From positions 3,213,866 to 3,277,865 of the forward strand of contig NZ_GG657757.1 in the NCBI RefSeq assembly GCF_000158955.1: a DNA stretch of 64,000 nucleotides, in the 5' to 3' direction. A program made the translations under genes and the position numbers. Each line of letters opens with the position of its first letter. Within the stretch, counting starts at the first letter, position 1. Shown here piece by piece: positions 26,265 to 35,229 of the stretch. The notes under the pieces are model-generated. The model saw only the letters and a list, made by a program, of their open reading frames with translations. It did no database searches and was not told the origin of the DNA. This DNA comes from Streptomyces viridochromogenes DSM 40736. Its GTDB lineage: Bacteria; Actinomycetota; Actinomycetes; Streptomycetales; Streptomycetaceae.

Positions 26265-26967
26265 CGCGGCGCCTCCGCCCCCGGCGGTTCGAGTTTCACT
26301 CCGACGCCCCGAAGGGTGTGCAGATAGCGCGGGTTGGCGGCCGTCTCGCCCAGTTTCCTGCGCAGCCAGGACAGATGGACGTCGATGGTCTGGTCGTCGC
26401 CGTACGACTGCTGCCACACCTCGGCGAGCAGCTCCTTGCGGGGGACGACGACACCCGGGCCGCCGGGCGAGGAAAGGCGAGCAGGTCGAACTCGCGGCGG
26501 GTGAGGTCGAGCCGCGCGCCGTCCAGCTCGGCCTGCCGGCGCAGCGGGTCGACGCTCAGGCCGCCGACCCGGATCACCGGGGACGGCTCCCCCTCCGGCG
26601 CGCCGGAGCGGGCGCGGCGCAGCACGGCGGCCATGCGGGCCGACAGGTGCTCGACCGAGAACGGCTTGGTCAGGTAGTCGTCCGCGCCCGCGTTCAGCAG
26701 CCGCACGATCTCTCCCTCGTCGTCCCGGGCCGTGGCGACGATGACCGGGACGTCCGTGATCCCGCGCAGCATCTTCAGGGCCTCGGACCCGTCGAGGTCG
26801 GGCAGTCCGAGGTCCAGGATCACCACGTCGAAGCGGAAGTGGGCGACCTCGCGCAGCGCCTCCAGCGCCGTCCCGACGCTGCGCACGGTGTGCGAGGCGT
26901 CGGTCAGGTGCCGGATGAGCGCGGAGCGTACGAACTGGTCGTCCTCGACCACGAGCACACTTGCCAT
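26261..26967 (-). pseudogene. OmpR-type response regulator, frameshifted in the output domain
   Basis: The first 164 codons encode a normal receiver (phosphoacceptor Asp52 in ILDLGLPDLDG, switch Lys101 in LTKPF) and the start of a winged helix (LDLTRREFDLLA). The frame then breaks around 26455-26480. The expected remainder continues in another frame: PGVVVPRKELLAEVWQQS, DVHLSWLRRKLGE and YLHTLRGVGVKLEPP, ending with TGA at 26261-26263 that overlaps the kinase ATG. The unbroken frame instead ends at 26296 with a nonsense tail. Net change is one missing or two extra bases, in a stretch with TTTCC and CGGCGGCCCGG runs. Because the downstream frame and the kinase coupling are perfectly kept, this is either very recent mutation or a base-calling error. 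The start is ATG at 26967; GTG at 26976 is also possible. Confidence 0.85.
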
Positions 26968-27008
26968 GCGCCGCACCGTACGCCATCTCGAACAAGCGGG
27001 TGCGGGGC

Positions 27009-27035
27009 TGTGGACAACTCCTCGGCTGTGGACAA
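27009..27035 (-). promoter_or_regulatory. Pair of DnaA boxes
   Basis: TGTGGACAA occurs twice, at 27009-27017 and 27027-27035, 18 bp apart centre to centre. Read on the minus strand, each is TTGTCCACA, the preferred Streptomyces DnaA box. They lie between the response-regulator start and the small membrane-anchored protein at 27100, so they may regulate one of these genes or titrate DnaA. Genome position relative to oriC is not visible. Confidence 0.6.
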
Positions 27036-27099
27036 CCCAGCCTTGTCAGACTGCTGTTGGTGGACACGTCATGGGACGCGTGGGGCAGTATGGCCGGCG

Positions 27100-27606
27100 A
27101 TGCGCAGAGGACTCGTTCACGTACTGGCCTGGCTGCTCGCCACGGGCGCGGCGGTCACGCTGTCGTGGTGGGGTGTGCACACGGTGATGGCGGGCACGGC
27201 CTACGACCCGCCGCGCGCCCTGCCGGTCAAGGCGGCCGACGCGGCCCGGCAGGAGTCGAAGGCGCTGGCGCCGCCGACGCGGCGGGCGAGTCCGGCGCCG
27301 CGGAAGCCGAGCGCGACCCCGCCCACGCCCCCCAACCCGAGTCCCGCCCCTACGAAGCCGCACAGGCCCAGCCCCTCCCCCACCGGTCAGGTCAGGAGCT
27401 ACGACACCGACGGGGGCCGGGCGGTGTTCGACCTCGGTCCGGCCGCCGCCTCCCTCGTCTCGGCGACCCCGGCTTCGGGCTGGTCGATGCAGGTGTGGAA
27501 GACGGAGTCGTGGATCCGCGTGGAGTTCGCCTCGGGCGCGGACCGGGTGTCGGTCTTCTGCACCTGGCACGACGGCCCGCCGCGCGTGGAGATCGGGACC
27601 TACTGA
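27100..27606 (+). CDS. Membrane-anchored proline-rich protein
   Basis: A 168-residue protein with one N-terminal membrane anchor (LVHVLAWLLATGAAVTLSWWGV), then a long Pro/Ala/Ser/Lys-rich linker (residues about 50-95) and a small globular C-terminal domain (VWKTESWIRVEFASGADRVSVFCTWHDGPPRVEI). It probably sits on the outer face of the membrane with the linker crossing the wall. I do not recognise a named family, though similar streptomycete hypotheticals exist. ATG at 27100 has only a weak ribosome site. It converges with the next gene, leaving 6 bp between stops. Confidence 0.7.
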   Translation: MRRGLVHVLAWLLATGAAVTLSWWGVHTVMAGTAYDPPRALPVKAADAARQESKALAPPTRRASPAPRKPSATPPTPPNPSPAPTKPHRPSPSPTGQVRSYDTDGGRAVFDLGPAAASLVSATPASGWSMQVWKTESWIRVEFASGADRVSVFCTWHDGPPRVEIGTY

Positions 27607-27612
27607 GTGCCG

Positions 27613-28482
27613 TCATCTGAACACCGAGGCGGGCGGCGCCGGGGACGCCACCGCCGCGGTGTCCGTGACGGGTACGGCCCCGCCGGTGAAGTCGGTGAGC
27701 GTCCTGCCGTGCTCGACCCGGCCGGGATGCGGGTCGGAGGCGGCGCGGCGGGTCAGTTCGGCGACGGGCAGCGGGTGGTCGGAGGCGACCAGGACGGCGT
27801 TCCCGAAGCGCTTGCCGCGCAGCACCGTCGGGTCGGCGACCAGCGCGAGCTCCTCGAATCGGGCGGCGGCGGTGGCGATCTGGCCGCGCAGGTGGGCGAG
27901 CGGCGGCCCGTCGGCGAGGTTGGCGGTGTAGACGCCGCCGGGCTTCAGCGCCCTGCGTACGTCGTCGAGGAACTCGGTCGAGGTCAGGTGCGCCGGTGTC
28001 CGGGCCCCGCTGAAGACATCGGCGATGACGAGGTCGGCCCAGCCGTCCGGCACCTTGGCGAGCCCCTCGCGGGCATCGACGGACCGCACCCTGACCCGGC
28101 TGTTGGCATCCATTGGCAGCTCCCGGCGGACCAGTTGCACGAGGGGGGCGTCCCGCTCGACGACCTGCTGGGTGGAGCGGGGGCGGGTGGCGGCGACGTA
28201 CCGCGCGAGGGTGAGCGCGCCGCCTCCGAGGTGCACGGCGTGCACCGGCCGGCCCGGCGGGGCGACGAGGTCGATGACGTGCCCGAGGCGGCGCTGGTAC
28301 TCGAAGGACAGGTAGGCCGGGTCGTCCAGGTCGACGTGCGACTGCGGGGCTCCGTCGATCAGCAGGGTCCAGGCCCGGGCCCGATCACGGTCGGGGATCA
28401 GCTCGGCCAGGCCGCCGTCGACGCTTTCGACGACGGCTTCCGCACCGGCCTGCCTGCGCCGCCCGCTCCTGGACTTTCCCAT
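27613..28482 (-). CDS. Spermidine-synthase-like methyltransferase-fold protein
   Basis: A 289-residue protein with the Rossmann core of the spermidine synthase/SAM methyltransferase superfamily: AVHLGGGALTLARYVAATRP (glycine loop, near residue 83), DAREGLAKVPDGWADLVIADVFSG (near 135) and ALKPGGVYTANLAD (near 183). Streptomycetes carry several such fused-type or stand-alone proteins, and real polyamine synthesis is often unproven for them. No signal peptide. It may transfer an aminopropyl or methyl group, but the substrate is unknown. ATG at 28482. Confidence 0.8.
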   Translation of the reverse strand: MGKSRSGRRRQAGAEAVVESVDGGLAELIPDRDRARAWTLLIDGAPQSHVDLDDPAYLSFEYQRRLGHVIDLVAPPGRPVHAVHLGGGALTLARYVAATRPRSTQQVVERDAPLVQLVRRELPMDANSRVRVRSVDAREGLAKVPDGWADLVIADVFSGARTPAHLTSTEFLDDVRRALKPGGVYTANLADGPPLAHLRGQIATAAARFEELALVADPTVLRGKRFGNAVLVASDHPLPVAELTRRAASDPHPGRVEHGRTLTDFTGGAVPVTDTAAVASPAPPASVFR

Positions 28483-28588
28483 GGGGTCATTATCGGGGTG
28501 AGCGGCTAAGCAGGACGTACGCTCCTATGCTCGGGCGGCCGCGGCGGCTGACGCTGCTGCGGTCGCGGCGGCGTACGGTCCGGTCGCT

Positions 28589-28990
28589 TCAGCGGCAGCT
28601 GTCCGCCGCCTTGATCATCCGGGCGGCCTCCCCCAGGGCCTTGCGCAGCACCGCGGGATCCGTCGCGAGGTCCGCCTCGCCGGGCGGCAGCAGCCAGTCC
28701 GAGCCCGCCACCGGGGGTTCGGGGGCCAGGTCCAGGACCAGTCCGCGGCCGTCGGTCTCCGTGCAGGTGCTCCCCGGCACGTCCCACGCCGCGGCCGTCC
28801 CCGGCGGCACCAGGAAGCCGAGTGTGTCACCGCCGTCGTCATGCAGCACGGGGCCGACCGCCTCACCGGTCCCGCGCCGCAGGATGTCGACCGCCTCCAG
28901 CCCCTGCCGGGCCGGCACCGTGACCACGTCGCAGCCGGCCGCCGGCGTACTCGGCGGCGTATGAGGATCGTTGATCCGGCTGGTCTCCAT
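28589..28990 (-). CDS. Conserved hypothetical protein
   Basis: A 133-residue soluble acidic protein. I do not recognise a family. Notable parts are GLEAVDILRRGTGEAVGPVLHD, a GFLVPPGTAAAWDVPGS segment, and a C-terminal helix (PAVLRKALGEAARMIKAADS). The PPGTA and LPPGEA turns recall the surface pattern of small streptomycete proteins annotated as primase/polymerase-like, but this is weak. ATG at 28990 is chosen because GGAGG lies six bases upstream; the in-frame extension of 30 codons is Pro/Gly-rich and probably not translated. Confidence 0.65.
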   Translation of the reverse strand: METSRINDPHTPPSTPAAGCDVVTVPARQGLEAVDILRRGTGEAVGPVLHDDGGDTLGFLVPPGTAAAWDVPGSTCTETDGRGLVLDLAPEPPVAGSDWLLPPGEADLATDPAVLRKALGEAARMIKAADSCR

Positions 28991-29286
28991 CCCGGCCTCC
29001 ACCACGGAACCCCTGTCTGGACGAGCGGTCGGGAGTCGGGGGCCTCCCGGTCCGCGGGGTTCAACGCGGCAGGGCGTCAAGGGCTACGGGAGAAGTCAGC
29101 CACAAAGGATGGCACTTCATGGCAGATCACGGATGAGATATCCGGTTTGTAGCCAAACGCAGCGTGGCGACTCCGGCACAGCAGGTACGTTCTTGCCCGC
29201 CGGATACAGGGCAGACCATACGGACAACACGTACAACCTGCCCCGAACCCGGCATGGTTCGACGGTTCGCACGAGAGGACCCGGCC

Positions 29287-30731
29287 ATGGCGTCGTCAAC
29301 GGTGACCTCGTCTCAGCCCCACCGGCCACCACGGCCGAACCTCGCCTTCCGGCAACTGCGCGGACAGCGCTCGCCGGCCGAGTTCGCCGCGGCAATCCGC
29401 CGGGCCGGTCTCGAGATCGGCGAGCAGGTCAGCTGTGACGCGCGGTACATCGGCAGGGTCGAGGCGGGTGAGATCCGCTGTCCCAACTACGCCTACGAAC
29501 GGGTGTTCCGGCACATGTTCCCGGGCCGCACGCTCACCGACCTGGGGTTCGCGCCTCGCTCGTCGGTGCGCGGACGCCGGGCGCGCGACACCGAGGACAC
29601 GCCTGCGACGCGCACCGCGAACCCGGCGAACGCCACGAGTGAGACCAGCGGGGCGTGCGAGCCGTATGAAACGCAGAACCCGTACGACCCGCACCACCCG
29701 CACGACACCTACGAGGAGAGCGACGTGCTACGTCGCGCGTTCATGACCCGCGGGGGCGCCACGGTGGCCGCCGCCTCGCTGGGGCCCGTCGGCCTCGCCC
29801 GCGACGCCTCGGCGGCGCAACGCCCCGTGCGCCGCGCCGGGGCGAGTGACGCGGGCGCCCTGGAAGAAGCCGTCCGCCGCATCCGGCTGCTCGACGACCG
29901 GCACGGCGCCGACGGCCTCTACCGCCGGGCGGCGGCCCCGCTGCGCGCCGCCTACGCCCTGCTGGACGCCGGCACGACCCGGCAGACCACGGCGGACCGG
30001 CTCTACTCGGGCGCCGGTGAACTGGCCATCAACACGTGGGCTGGCTGGCCCACGACTCTGGCGATCGACGACGCCCGCTCCCATTACGCGAGCGCTGGCG
30101 ACGCCGATGACGGCGATCGGGCCTGGAGGCGCACGCCTTCTGCAACACGGCGTTCCTCGCGCGCGACGCGGGCCGGCCGCGCGAGGCGGTCCGGGCCGCC
30201 CAGGCCGCCCAGCGCGTCGCCCGGCCGGTGGGGTCGGCCCGGCTGATGTCGCTGCTCGCGCTGCGCGAGGCGGGCGGCTGGGCGGGCCTCGCCGACCGCG
30301 TCGGCTGCGAACAGGCTCTGGCCCGGGCCCAGGCCCTCTTCGAACGGGGCCCCTCGGACGCCGATCCCGAGTGGATGTCCTTCTACGGTGAGGCCGAACT
30401 GGAGGGGCTGGAGGCGCAGTGCTGGTCCACGCTCGGCGACTGGCGGCGTGCGGCACGGCACGCGCGGCGGGCGGCGGAGCTGCAGGATCCGCACTTCACT
30501 CGGAACATCGCGCTGTACACGGCGGAGCTGGCGGACGATCTCGCGCGAGGTGGGCGGCCGGACGAGGCGGCCGTGGCGGGGATGCGGGTGCTGGATCTGC
30601 TGGAGGAGGTGCAGTCGTCCCGGATCCAGACGATGCTGGCGACCACGGTGCGGGTGCTGGCGCCGCATCGGCGGGCGTCGGGGGTGTCGGCGTTCTTGGA
30701 GAGGCATGCGTCCGTGCCACGGGTGACGTGA
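29287..30731 (+). pseudogene. XRE-type/TPR regulator (NsdA-like), broken by two frameshifts
   Basis: The coding sequence starts at ATG 29287 with GAGAGGA upstream. An N-terminal helix-turn-helix region (AFRQLRGQRSPAEFAAAIRRAG, RYIGRVEAGEIRCPNYAYERVF) is followed by a polar linker, a Tat-like stretch RRAFMTRGGATVAAASLG, and an all-helical C-terminal region typical of NsdA-type regulators. Translation is in frame 1 to about 30094 (HYASA). It then makes sense only in frame 2 (ATPMTAIG, 30098-30121) and from about 30120 only in frame 3 (GLEAHAFCNTAFLARDAGR onward) to TGA 30731. Two indels 25 bp apart are therefore needed to restore one protein of about 480 residues. Decay, or clustered base-calling errors, are both possible. 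Related proteins repress differentiation and antibiotic production. Confidence 0.8.
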
Positions 30732-30832
30732 GCCCGGGTGGGGCGTTGCGCAGCCCGGCGCTGCGGGGTGCCGCTGCGCCCACCCGTGCCGCCCTTAGCG
30801 GCACGACTGCCCGCAGCTAGGCGGCTCAGCAG

Positions 30833-31426
30833 CTACGCCAAGTGCCCCAAGTCGTTCCAGCTCTCGATCGCCGGCTCGCCGTAGGCCCATCCCAGGACCG
30901 ACAACGACGTCGGGTTCAGCCGTATCCGCGCCGCGAAGTCGATCGGCAGGCCGAGCCACCGCGCCCCCAGGGAGCGCAGGACGTGCCCGTGGGCGAAGAC
31001 CAGGACGTCACGGTCCTCGGAGCGGGCCCAGGAGACCACCTCGTCCGCACGGGCCGTGACCTCCGCGAGGGTCTCGCCCTCGGGGACACCGTCGCGCCAG
31101 ATGAGCCAGCCGGGCCGGACGGCCTGGATGTCCGCCGGGGTCATGCCCTCGTACGCCCCGTAGTCCCACTCCAGCAACGCGTCCCAGGTGCGCGCGCGGT
31201 CACCGAAGCCGGCCAGTTCGCAGGTCTCACGCGCGCGTGCCAGCGGGCTGGTCCGCACCTCGACGCCGGGCAGGCCGTCGTAGGGCGCCCGGTGCAGGCG
31301 CTCGCCCAGCAGCTTGGCTCCGCGCCTGCCCTCCTCCAGGAGGGGTACATCGGTCCTGCCGGTGTGCTTGCCGGACAGCGACCACTCCGTCTGGCCGTGG
31401 CGGGCCAGCAGGATGCGCGGAGCCAT
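30833..31426 (-). CDS. Histidine phosphatase (phosphoglycerate-mutase-like)
   Basis: A 197-residue member of the histidine phosphatase superfamily. The phosphoacceptor motif [12 protein letters not shown] is at residues 5-16, [16 protein letters not shown] near 60, the Glu-bearing [15 protein letters not shown] near 87, and the second His in [12 protein letters not shown] near 146. All catalytic residues are present. It is likely a small-molecule phosphatase; family members include cobalamin, trehalose and sugar phosphatases, and context does not tell which. It is cytosolic. ATG at 31426. Confidence 0.88.
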   Translation of the reverse strand: MAPRILLARHGQTEWSLSGKHTGRTDVPLLEEGRRGAKLLGERLHRAPYDGLPGVEVRTSPLARARETCELAGFGDRARTWDALLEWDYGAYEGMTPADIQAVRPGWLIWRDGVPEGETLAEVTARADEVVSWARSEDRDVLVFAHGHVLRSLGARWLGLPIDFAARIRLNPTSLSVLGWAYGEPAIESWNDLGHLA

Positions 31427-31617
31427 GGGGAACCTTTCCGGGAGAAAAACGCAAGCGGAACGCCTCCATCATCGCGCACGCTGGTCGTGGGCAACCCGGG
31501 GGGCGATCTCTGCGTCTTTGAGGGCCGGAGGGCGCCCCCAGGGCGCGCACATACGCCGTAAGGTGGCACGACCGGCCAGGCGGGAGCCGCGTGAAGACCA
31601 AGGGGGAGGGCGATCGG

Positions 31618-32574
31618 ATGCCGCACACCGAGACACCGGGCACCGAGGCGGCCCCTGCGCCCCGGCTGCGCTGGTGGACCGAGCTGCCGCTGATCCTGCT
31701 GGTGTACGCGTTCTACACGGCGGGCCGGCTCCTCGCCCGGGGCGACGTCTCCGGCGCGGTCGACAACGGTCTGGCGCTCCTGCGCATCGAGAAGGCGCTG
31801 TACCTCAACTTCGAGCACCCGCTCAACCGTCTCTTCACGCGCGAGGCCTGGATAGGCATACCGGCGGACTTCTGGTACGCGTCGCTGCACTACCTCGTCA
31901 CGCCGGTGATCCTCGTCTGGCTCTTCCGTTCACGCGCGGTGCGTTATCGCGCCGCGCGCACCTGGCTGATGACGTCCACCCTCATCGGCCTGGTCGGTTT
32001 CACGCTGATGCCGACCTGTCCGCCCCGGCTCCTCGACGCGAGTCACGGCTTCGTGGACACGATGGCGCAGTACAGCTCGTACGGCTGGTGGGGCGGCGCG
32101 GCGAGCGCCCCGCGGGGCATGGGGGACATGACCAACCAGTACGCGGCCATGCCGAGTCTGCACGTGGGCTGGTCCCTGTGGTGCGGCGTGATGCTGTGGC
32201 GCTACGGCGGCACGCGGGCGGCGAAGGCGGCCGGTGTCGCCTACCCGCTGATCACCACGATCGTGGTGATGGGCACCGCCAACCACTACTTCCTCGACGC
32301 GGTCGCGGGCGCGGCCGTCATGGGCGCCGGGCTGCTGCTGGCACCGTTCGTGACGCGCGCGGCGGACCGGGTCAGGGCGCGGTTCGTGCCGCCTGTCACG
32401 CCGGTCACGGCGGGCTCTTCCGCCGCGGGTTCCTCGATTGTCAGTGCCGGATGCCAGACTTCCGCGGGTGAGCGAATTCCACGGCAGCGTGAGTCGCGGC
32501 TCGGAGCGGGAGCCGAGGCCGGGGGTGCCTCTCCCAAGGACGCGGGGGACGGCGCTCCGGCAGCGGCTCGCTGA
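31618..32574 (+). CDS. PAP2-family membrane phosphatase/transferase
   Basis: A 318-residue integral membrane protein of the PAP2/inositol-phosphorylceramide-synthase-like type. The catalytic motifs are GFTLMPTCPPRLL, AAMPSLHVGWSLW and TANHYFLDAVAG, with five to six hydrophobic spans starting at LPLILLVYAFYTAG. It probably acts on lipid phosphates or transfers phospho-head groups at the outer membrane face. ATG at 31618 is placed by GGGAGGG upstream; a GTG nine codons earlier is less likely. The last 35 codons overlap the N-terminal codons of the next gene in another frame, so the real C-terminus or the next start is uncertain. Confidence 0.85.
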   Translation: MPHTETPGTEAAPAPRLRWWTELPLILLVYAFYTAGRLLARGDVSGAVDNGLALLRIEKALYLNFEHPLNRLFTREAWIGIPADFWYASLHYLVTPVILVWLFRSRAVRYRAARTWLMTSTLIGLVGFTLMPTCPPRLLDASHGFVDTMAQYSSYGWWGGAASAPRGMGDMTNQYAAMPSLHVGWSLWCGVMLWRYGGTRAAKAAGVAYPLITTIVVMGTANHYFLDAVAGAAVMGAGLLLAPFVTRAADRVRARFVPPVTPVTAGSSAAGSSIVSAGCQTSAGERIPRQRESRLGAGAEAGGASPKDAGDGAPAAAR

Positions 32575-33646
32575 GCTGCGCGGCCCGGACGTACCCGCGA
32601 AGGCACTGGACGCGCGCGCACTGGCGGCTCTCGCCGCCAACCCCGGTTGTGCGCGGCGCGCGATCCTCGACGGCGCCGGGGTGAACAAGGCGGACCTGGC
32701 GAGCGCGCTGGGCTCGCCTTCGGTCTTCGGGCAGTCGCAGTTCGCGCTCACGCGGGGCAACGCGTTCGAGGCGAAGGTGAAGGCCGACGGCGGTGCGGAG
32801 CTGCTGCGGCTGGTGCACGAGAAGCTGGACCGGGCGGCCGAGCCGCCCGCCGAGGCGCGCGTGCCCGACCTGACGGCGAGCGGACCCCAGGGGCGTACGG
32901 CCCGTACGGAGCTGGAGCTGCGGGAGGCCACCGAGCGCTCGGGGGCGTGGACGCTGCTGGACCACCCGATGCTCGCGCTGGACGTCGCGGGCTCCCCGGC
33001 GTTCCTCGAACCGGACGCGGTGGTGGTGCATCCGGACGGCAGCTGGACCGTGGTCGAGATCAAGTCCTTCCCGCTGCTGGACGGTTCGGCGGACCCGGCG
33101 AAGGTCGGGGCGGCGGCCCGGCAGGCGGCGGTGTACGTGCTGGCGCTGGAGGAGGTCGCGGCCCGGCTGGAGTCCTCCCCGCGCGTGCGGCACCGGATCC
33201 TGCTCGTCTGCCCCCGGGACTTCTCCAATCTGCCGGCGGCGTCCGCCGTCGACATCCGTAAGCAGCGTGCGGTGACGGCCCGTCAGCTGGCGCGTCTCAC
33301 CCGCATCGAGGACATCGCGGAGGAGCTCCCCGAGGGCACGTGCTTCTCCCCCGAGCTGCCCGGCGAGGAGCTCACGGCCGCCGTGGAGTCGGTGCCGGCG
33401 GCGTACGCGCCGGAGTGCCTGTCCACGTGCGAGCTGGCCTTCCACTGCCGCACCAGGTCCCGTGAGGCGGGGGCGGTGACCTCGCTGGGCCGCCCGGTGC
33501 GGGCGGAGCTGGGCGGGCTGTCGACCGTGGAGGACGTCCTCGCCGCCGCCCGGGGCGAGACGGGGGACCCCTCCGATCCCGCCGTGGCGGCCCTGCGGCG
33601 GGCGGCGGCCCTGCGTGCTGAGGCACTGGAGGCGGCGTGTCGCTGA
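32468..33646 (+). CDS. Cas4/RecB-like PD-(D/E)xK nuclease with Fe-S cysteines
   Basis: A 392-residue protein with features of the Cas4/AddB-type nuclease family. With the GTG start at 32468, the RGxxxE motif (LTRGNAFEAKV) is at 96-101, the catalytic Asp is D183 in FLEPDAVVV, and E197-x-K199 lies in VVEIKSF. A cysteine set C61, C317, C321 and C327 (CLSTCELAFHC) suits a 4Fe-4S cluster. It is cytosolic. It overlaps the PAP2 gene by 107 bp; an internal GTG at 32525 would reduce this. Its stop overlaps the following gene by 10 bp, and helicase follows, so the three probably form one DNA-processing unit. TTG at 32438 and GTG at 32444 are other possible starts. Confidence 0.75.
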   Translation: MSEFHGSVSRGSEREPRPGVPLPRTRGTALRQRLAELRGPDVPAKALDARALAALAANPGCARRAILDGAGVNKADLASALGSPSVFGQSQFALTRGNAFEAKVKADGGAELLRLVHEKLDRAAEPPAEARVPDLTASGPQGRTARTELELREATERSGAWTLLDHPMLALDVAGSPAFLEPDAVVVHPDGSWTVVEIKSFPLLDGSADPAKVGAAARQAAVYVLALEEVAARLESSPRVRHRILLVCPRDFSNLPAASAVDIRKQRAVTARQLARLTRIEDIAEELPEGTCFSPELPGEELTAAVESVPAAYAPECLSTCELAFHCRTRSREAGAVTSLGRPVRAELGGLSTVEDVLAAARGETGDPSDPAVAALRRAAALRAEALEAACR

Positions 33647-35229
33647 TCTCCACCCTGGCCCGGCTCGAGGCGGTCAGCACGGGCCGCGCCCAGCCCGCCG
33701 CCACCGTCCGGCACCGGCATCTCTCCGGCCGCCCGCTGGTGTTCGTGCCGCTGATCACGGCCGGTGAGGCCGGGGCGCCGCTCGGCGCGCTGGTCGGCAC
33801 CGACCCGGACGCGCCGCGGCTGCTGGCCGTCCCGCAGCCCCGCGACCGCGACCTCAGGTTCGCGTTCCTGGCCGAACTGGCCGATGTGGTGCTGCCGTAC
33901 GTCGACGCGCACGCCGAGGTCGTGGAGGCCGCCGAGCGCACCGAGACCGACCCGGAGACGGGCAAGCGGGTCAAGGTCGAGGTCGACCTGTGCGCGGACG
34001 CCCCGCAGCTGATCGTGCCGAGCAGGGCGGGCATCGACCTGGTGCGGCTGCTCGGGCGCTCCACGCGCTTCCGGCGTACGGCCGAGCAGGACCCGGAGGC
34101 CCCGTACCCGGCGCCGCCGCGGGTGCCGTTGCTCGGACGGTGGTTGACGCACTTCGGGGAGCGGGCCCGGGTGCCCGGCTCCTCGCTGCTGCTGGCCATG
34201 ACCGACGTCCTCGGCCGGCACTGGGCGACGGGGCAGTCCACGCTGGAGGACCAGCACCTCGGGGCGCTGCTCGCCTGGATCGATCCGCCGGAGGGTGCCT
34301 CCGGCGCCGAGGCGGCGCTGCGGGCGGAGCTGGAGCGGGACGAGCGGGGCCAGCTGACCTGTCCCCCGGCCGGGCCCGCCACCGACCCGGCGTTCGACAA
34401 CAAGTTGCTCGCCCCGGCCATCGAGCGCTACGACCGTGCCCGCACGGCCCTCGCCTCGGCGGAGGACGGTCTGCAGGCCGACGACCGGTTCGGTGTGCTG
34501 ACCGCCGCCGAGCGGGAGATCCGCGACCTGGTGCTCAGCCGCACCCGGCCCACCTGGGACGCGGTCTGGCGGGGTCTGGACCTGCTGCGGGAGCTGCCCG
34601 AGGGGGCGCACGTCGAGGAGCGGTGGACCCGCGACCGCTGGTCTTTCACCGGCCACCGCGACCGGGTCCTGGCCGGCGAGCCCCCGCAGCCGCGCCGCGA
34701 CGACGCGGTCACTGCCGCGAACAAGCTCGCCACACGCGAGCGCGAGCAGGCCCGGCTGGAGGCGCAGGAGGCTCTCGACGACCCGCTGGTGATGGCGGGA
34801 CGGCGGCTGTCCGGGGAGGCGTTCGCGGGCGAGGTCACCGACGTCGTGATGGCGTACAGCGAGGGCAAGCGGCCCAGCCCGCGCCCTCTGGTCACCATCC
34901 GCACGGACGACCGGCCGCATCTCGGGGAGCGGACGAAGGTGTACCGGTCGCTGGGCGGGAAGCCGCAGTCGGCGGAGTTCGTCGCGGACGAGGAGGACGG
35001 CGCGTACGTGGTGCTGCGGGTCCTCGACAAGATGGGACGCGGCAAGGAGCCCGAGCCGGGGTCGGTGCCGGAGAAGGGCGACCGCGTCTGCTTCACGCTC
35101 TTCGAGCACGAGCAGCGGGGCGGCGCGAAGCTGCCCGACCCGGAGGAGACGCCGTGGACGCACGGCGGGCCGCCCGGTGAGGCGACCTTGGAGACGGCCG
35201 ACCCGGTGACCGAGGAGGACCTGCTGTGA
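33637..35229 (+). CDS. Unknown protein between nuclease and helicase
   Basis: A 530-residue soluble protein of no family I recognise. It begins MSLISTLARLEAVSTGRA (GTG at 33637, overlapping the nuclease gene by 10 bp) and ends in an acidic tail PVTEEDLL that overlaps the helicase GTG by 4 bp. Features are an N-terminal beta-rich part (RPLVFVPLITAGEAG), a helical middle with a conserved-looking LTAAEREIRDLVLSRTRPTWDAVWRGLDLLRELP near residue 288, a charged coiled region (NKLATREREQARLEAQEAL near 366), and a compact C-terminal beta part (RPLVTIRTDDRP, EEDGAYVVLRVLDKMG). No Walker or nuclease motif was seen. Its permanent position between two DNA enzymes suggests a scaffold or DNA-clamp role, which is inference. 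Confidence 0.7.
   Translation: MSLISTLARLEAVSTGRAQPAATVRHRHLSGRPLVFVPLITAGEAGAPLGALVGTDPDAPRLLAVPQPRDRDLRFAFLAELADVVLPYVDAHAEVVEAAERTETDPETGKRVKVEVDLCADAPQLIVPSRAGIDLVRLLGRSTRFRRTAEQDPEAPYPAPPRVPLLGRWLTHFGERARVPGSSLLLAMTDVLGRHWATGQSTLEDQHLGALLAWIDPPEGASGAEAALRAELERDERGQLTCPPAGPATDPAFDNKLLAPAIERYDRARTALASAEDGLQADDRFGVLTAAEREIRDLVLSRTRPTWDAVWRGLDLLRELPEGAHVEERWTRDRWSFTGHRDRVLAGEPPQPRRDDAVTAANKLATREREQARLEAQEALDDPLVMAGRRLSGEAFAGEVTDVVMAYSEGKRPSPRPLVTIRTDDRPHLGERTKVYRSLGGKPQSAEFVADEEDGAYVVLRVLDKMGRGKEPEPGSVPEKGDRVCFTLFEHEQRGGAKLPDPEETPWTHGGPPGEATLETADPVTEEDLL

Noticed and set aside
29164..29286. Upstream extension of the NsdA-like regulator
   Set aside because: The frame is open, but the ribosome site GAGAGGA and the homology place the start at 29287.
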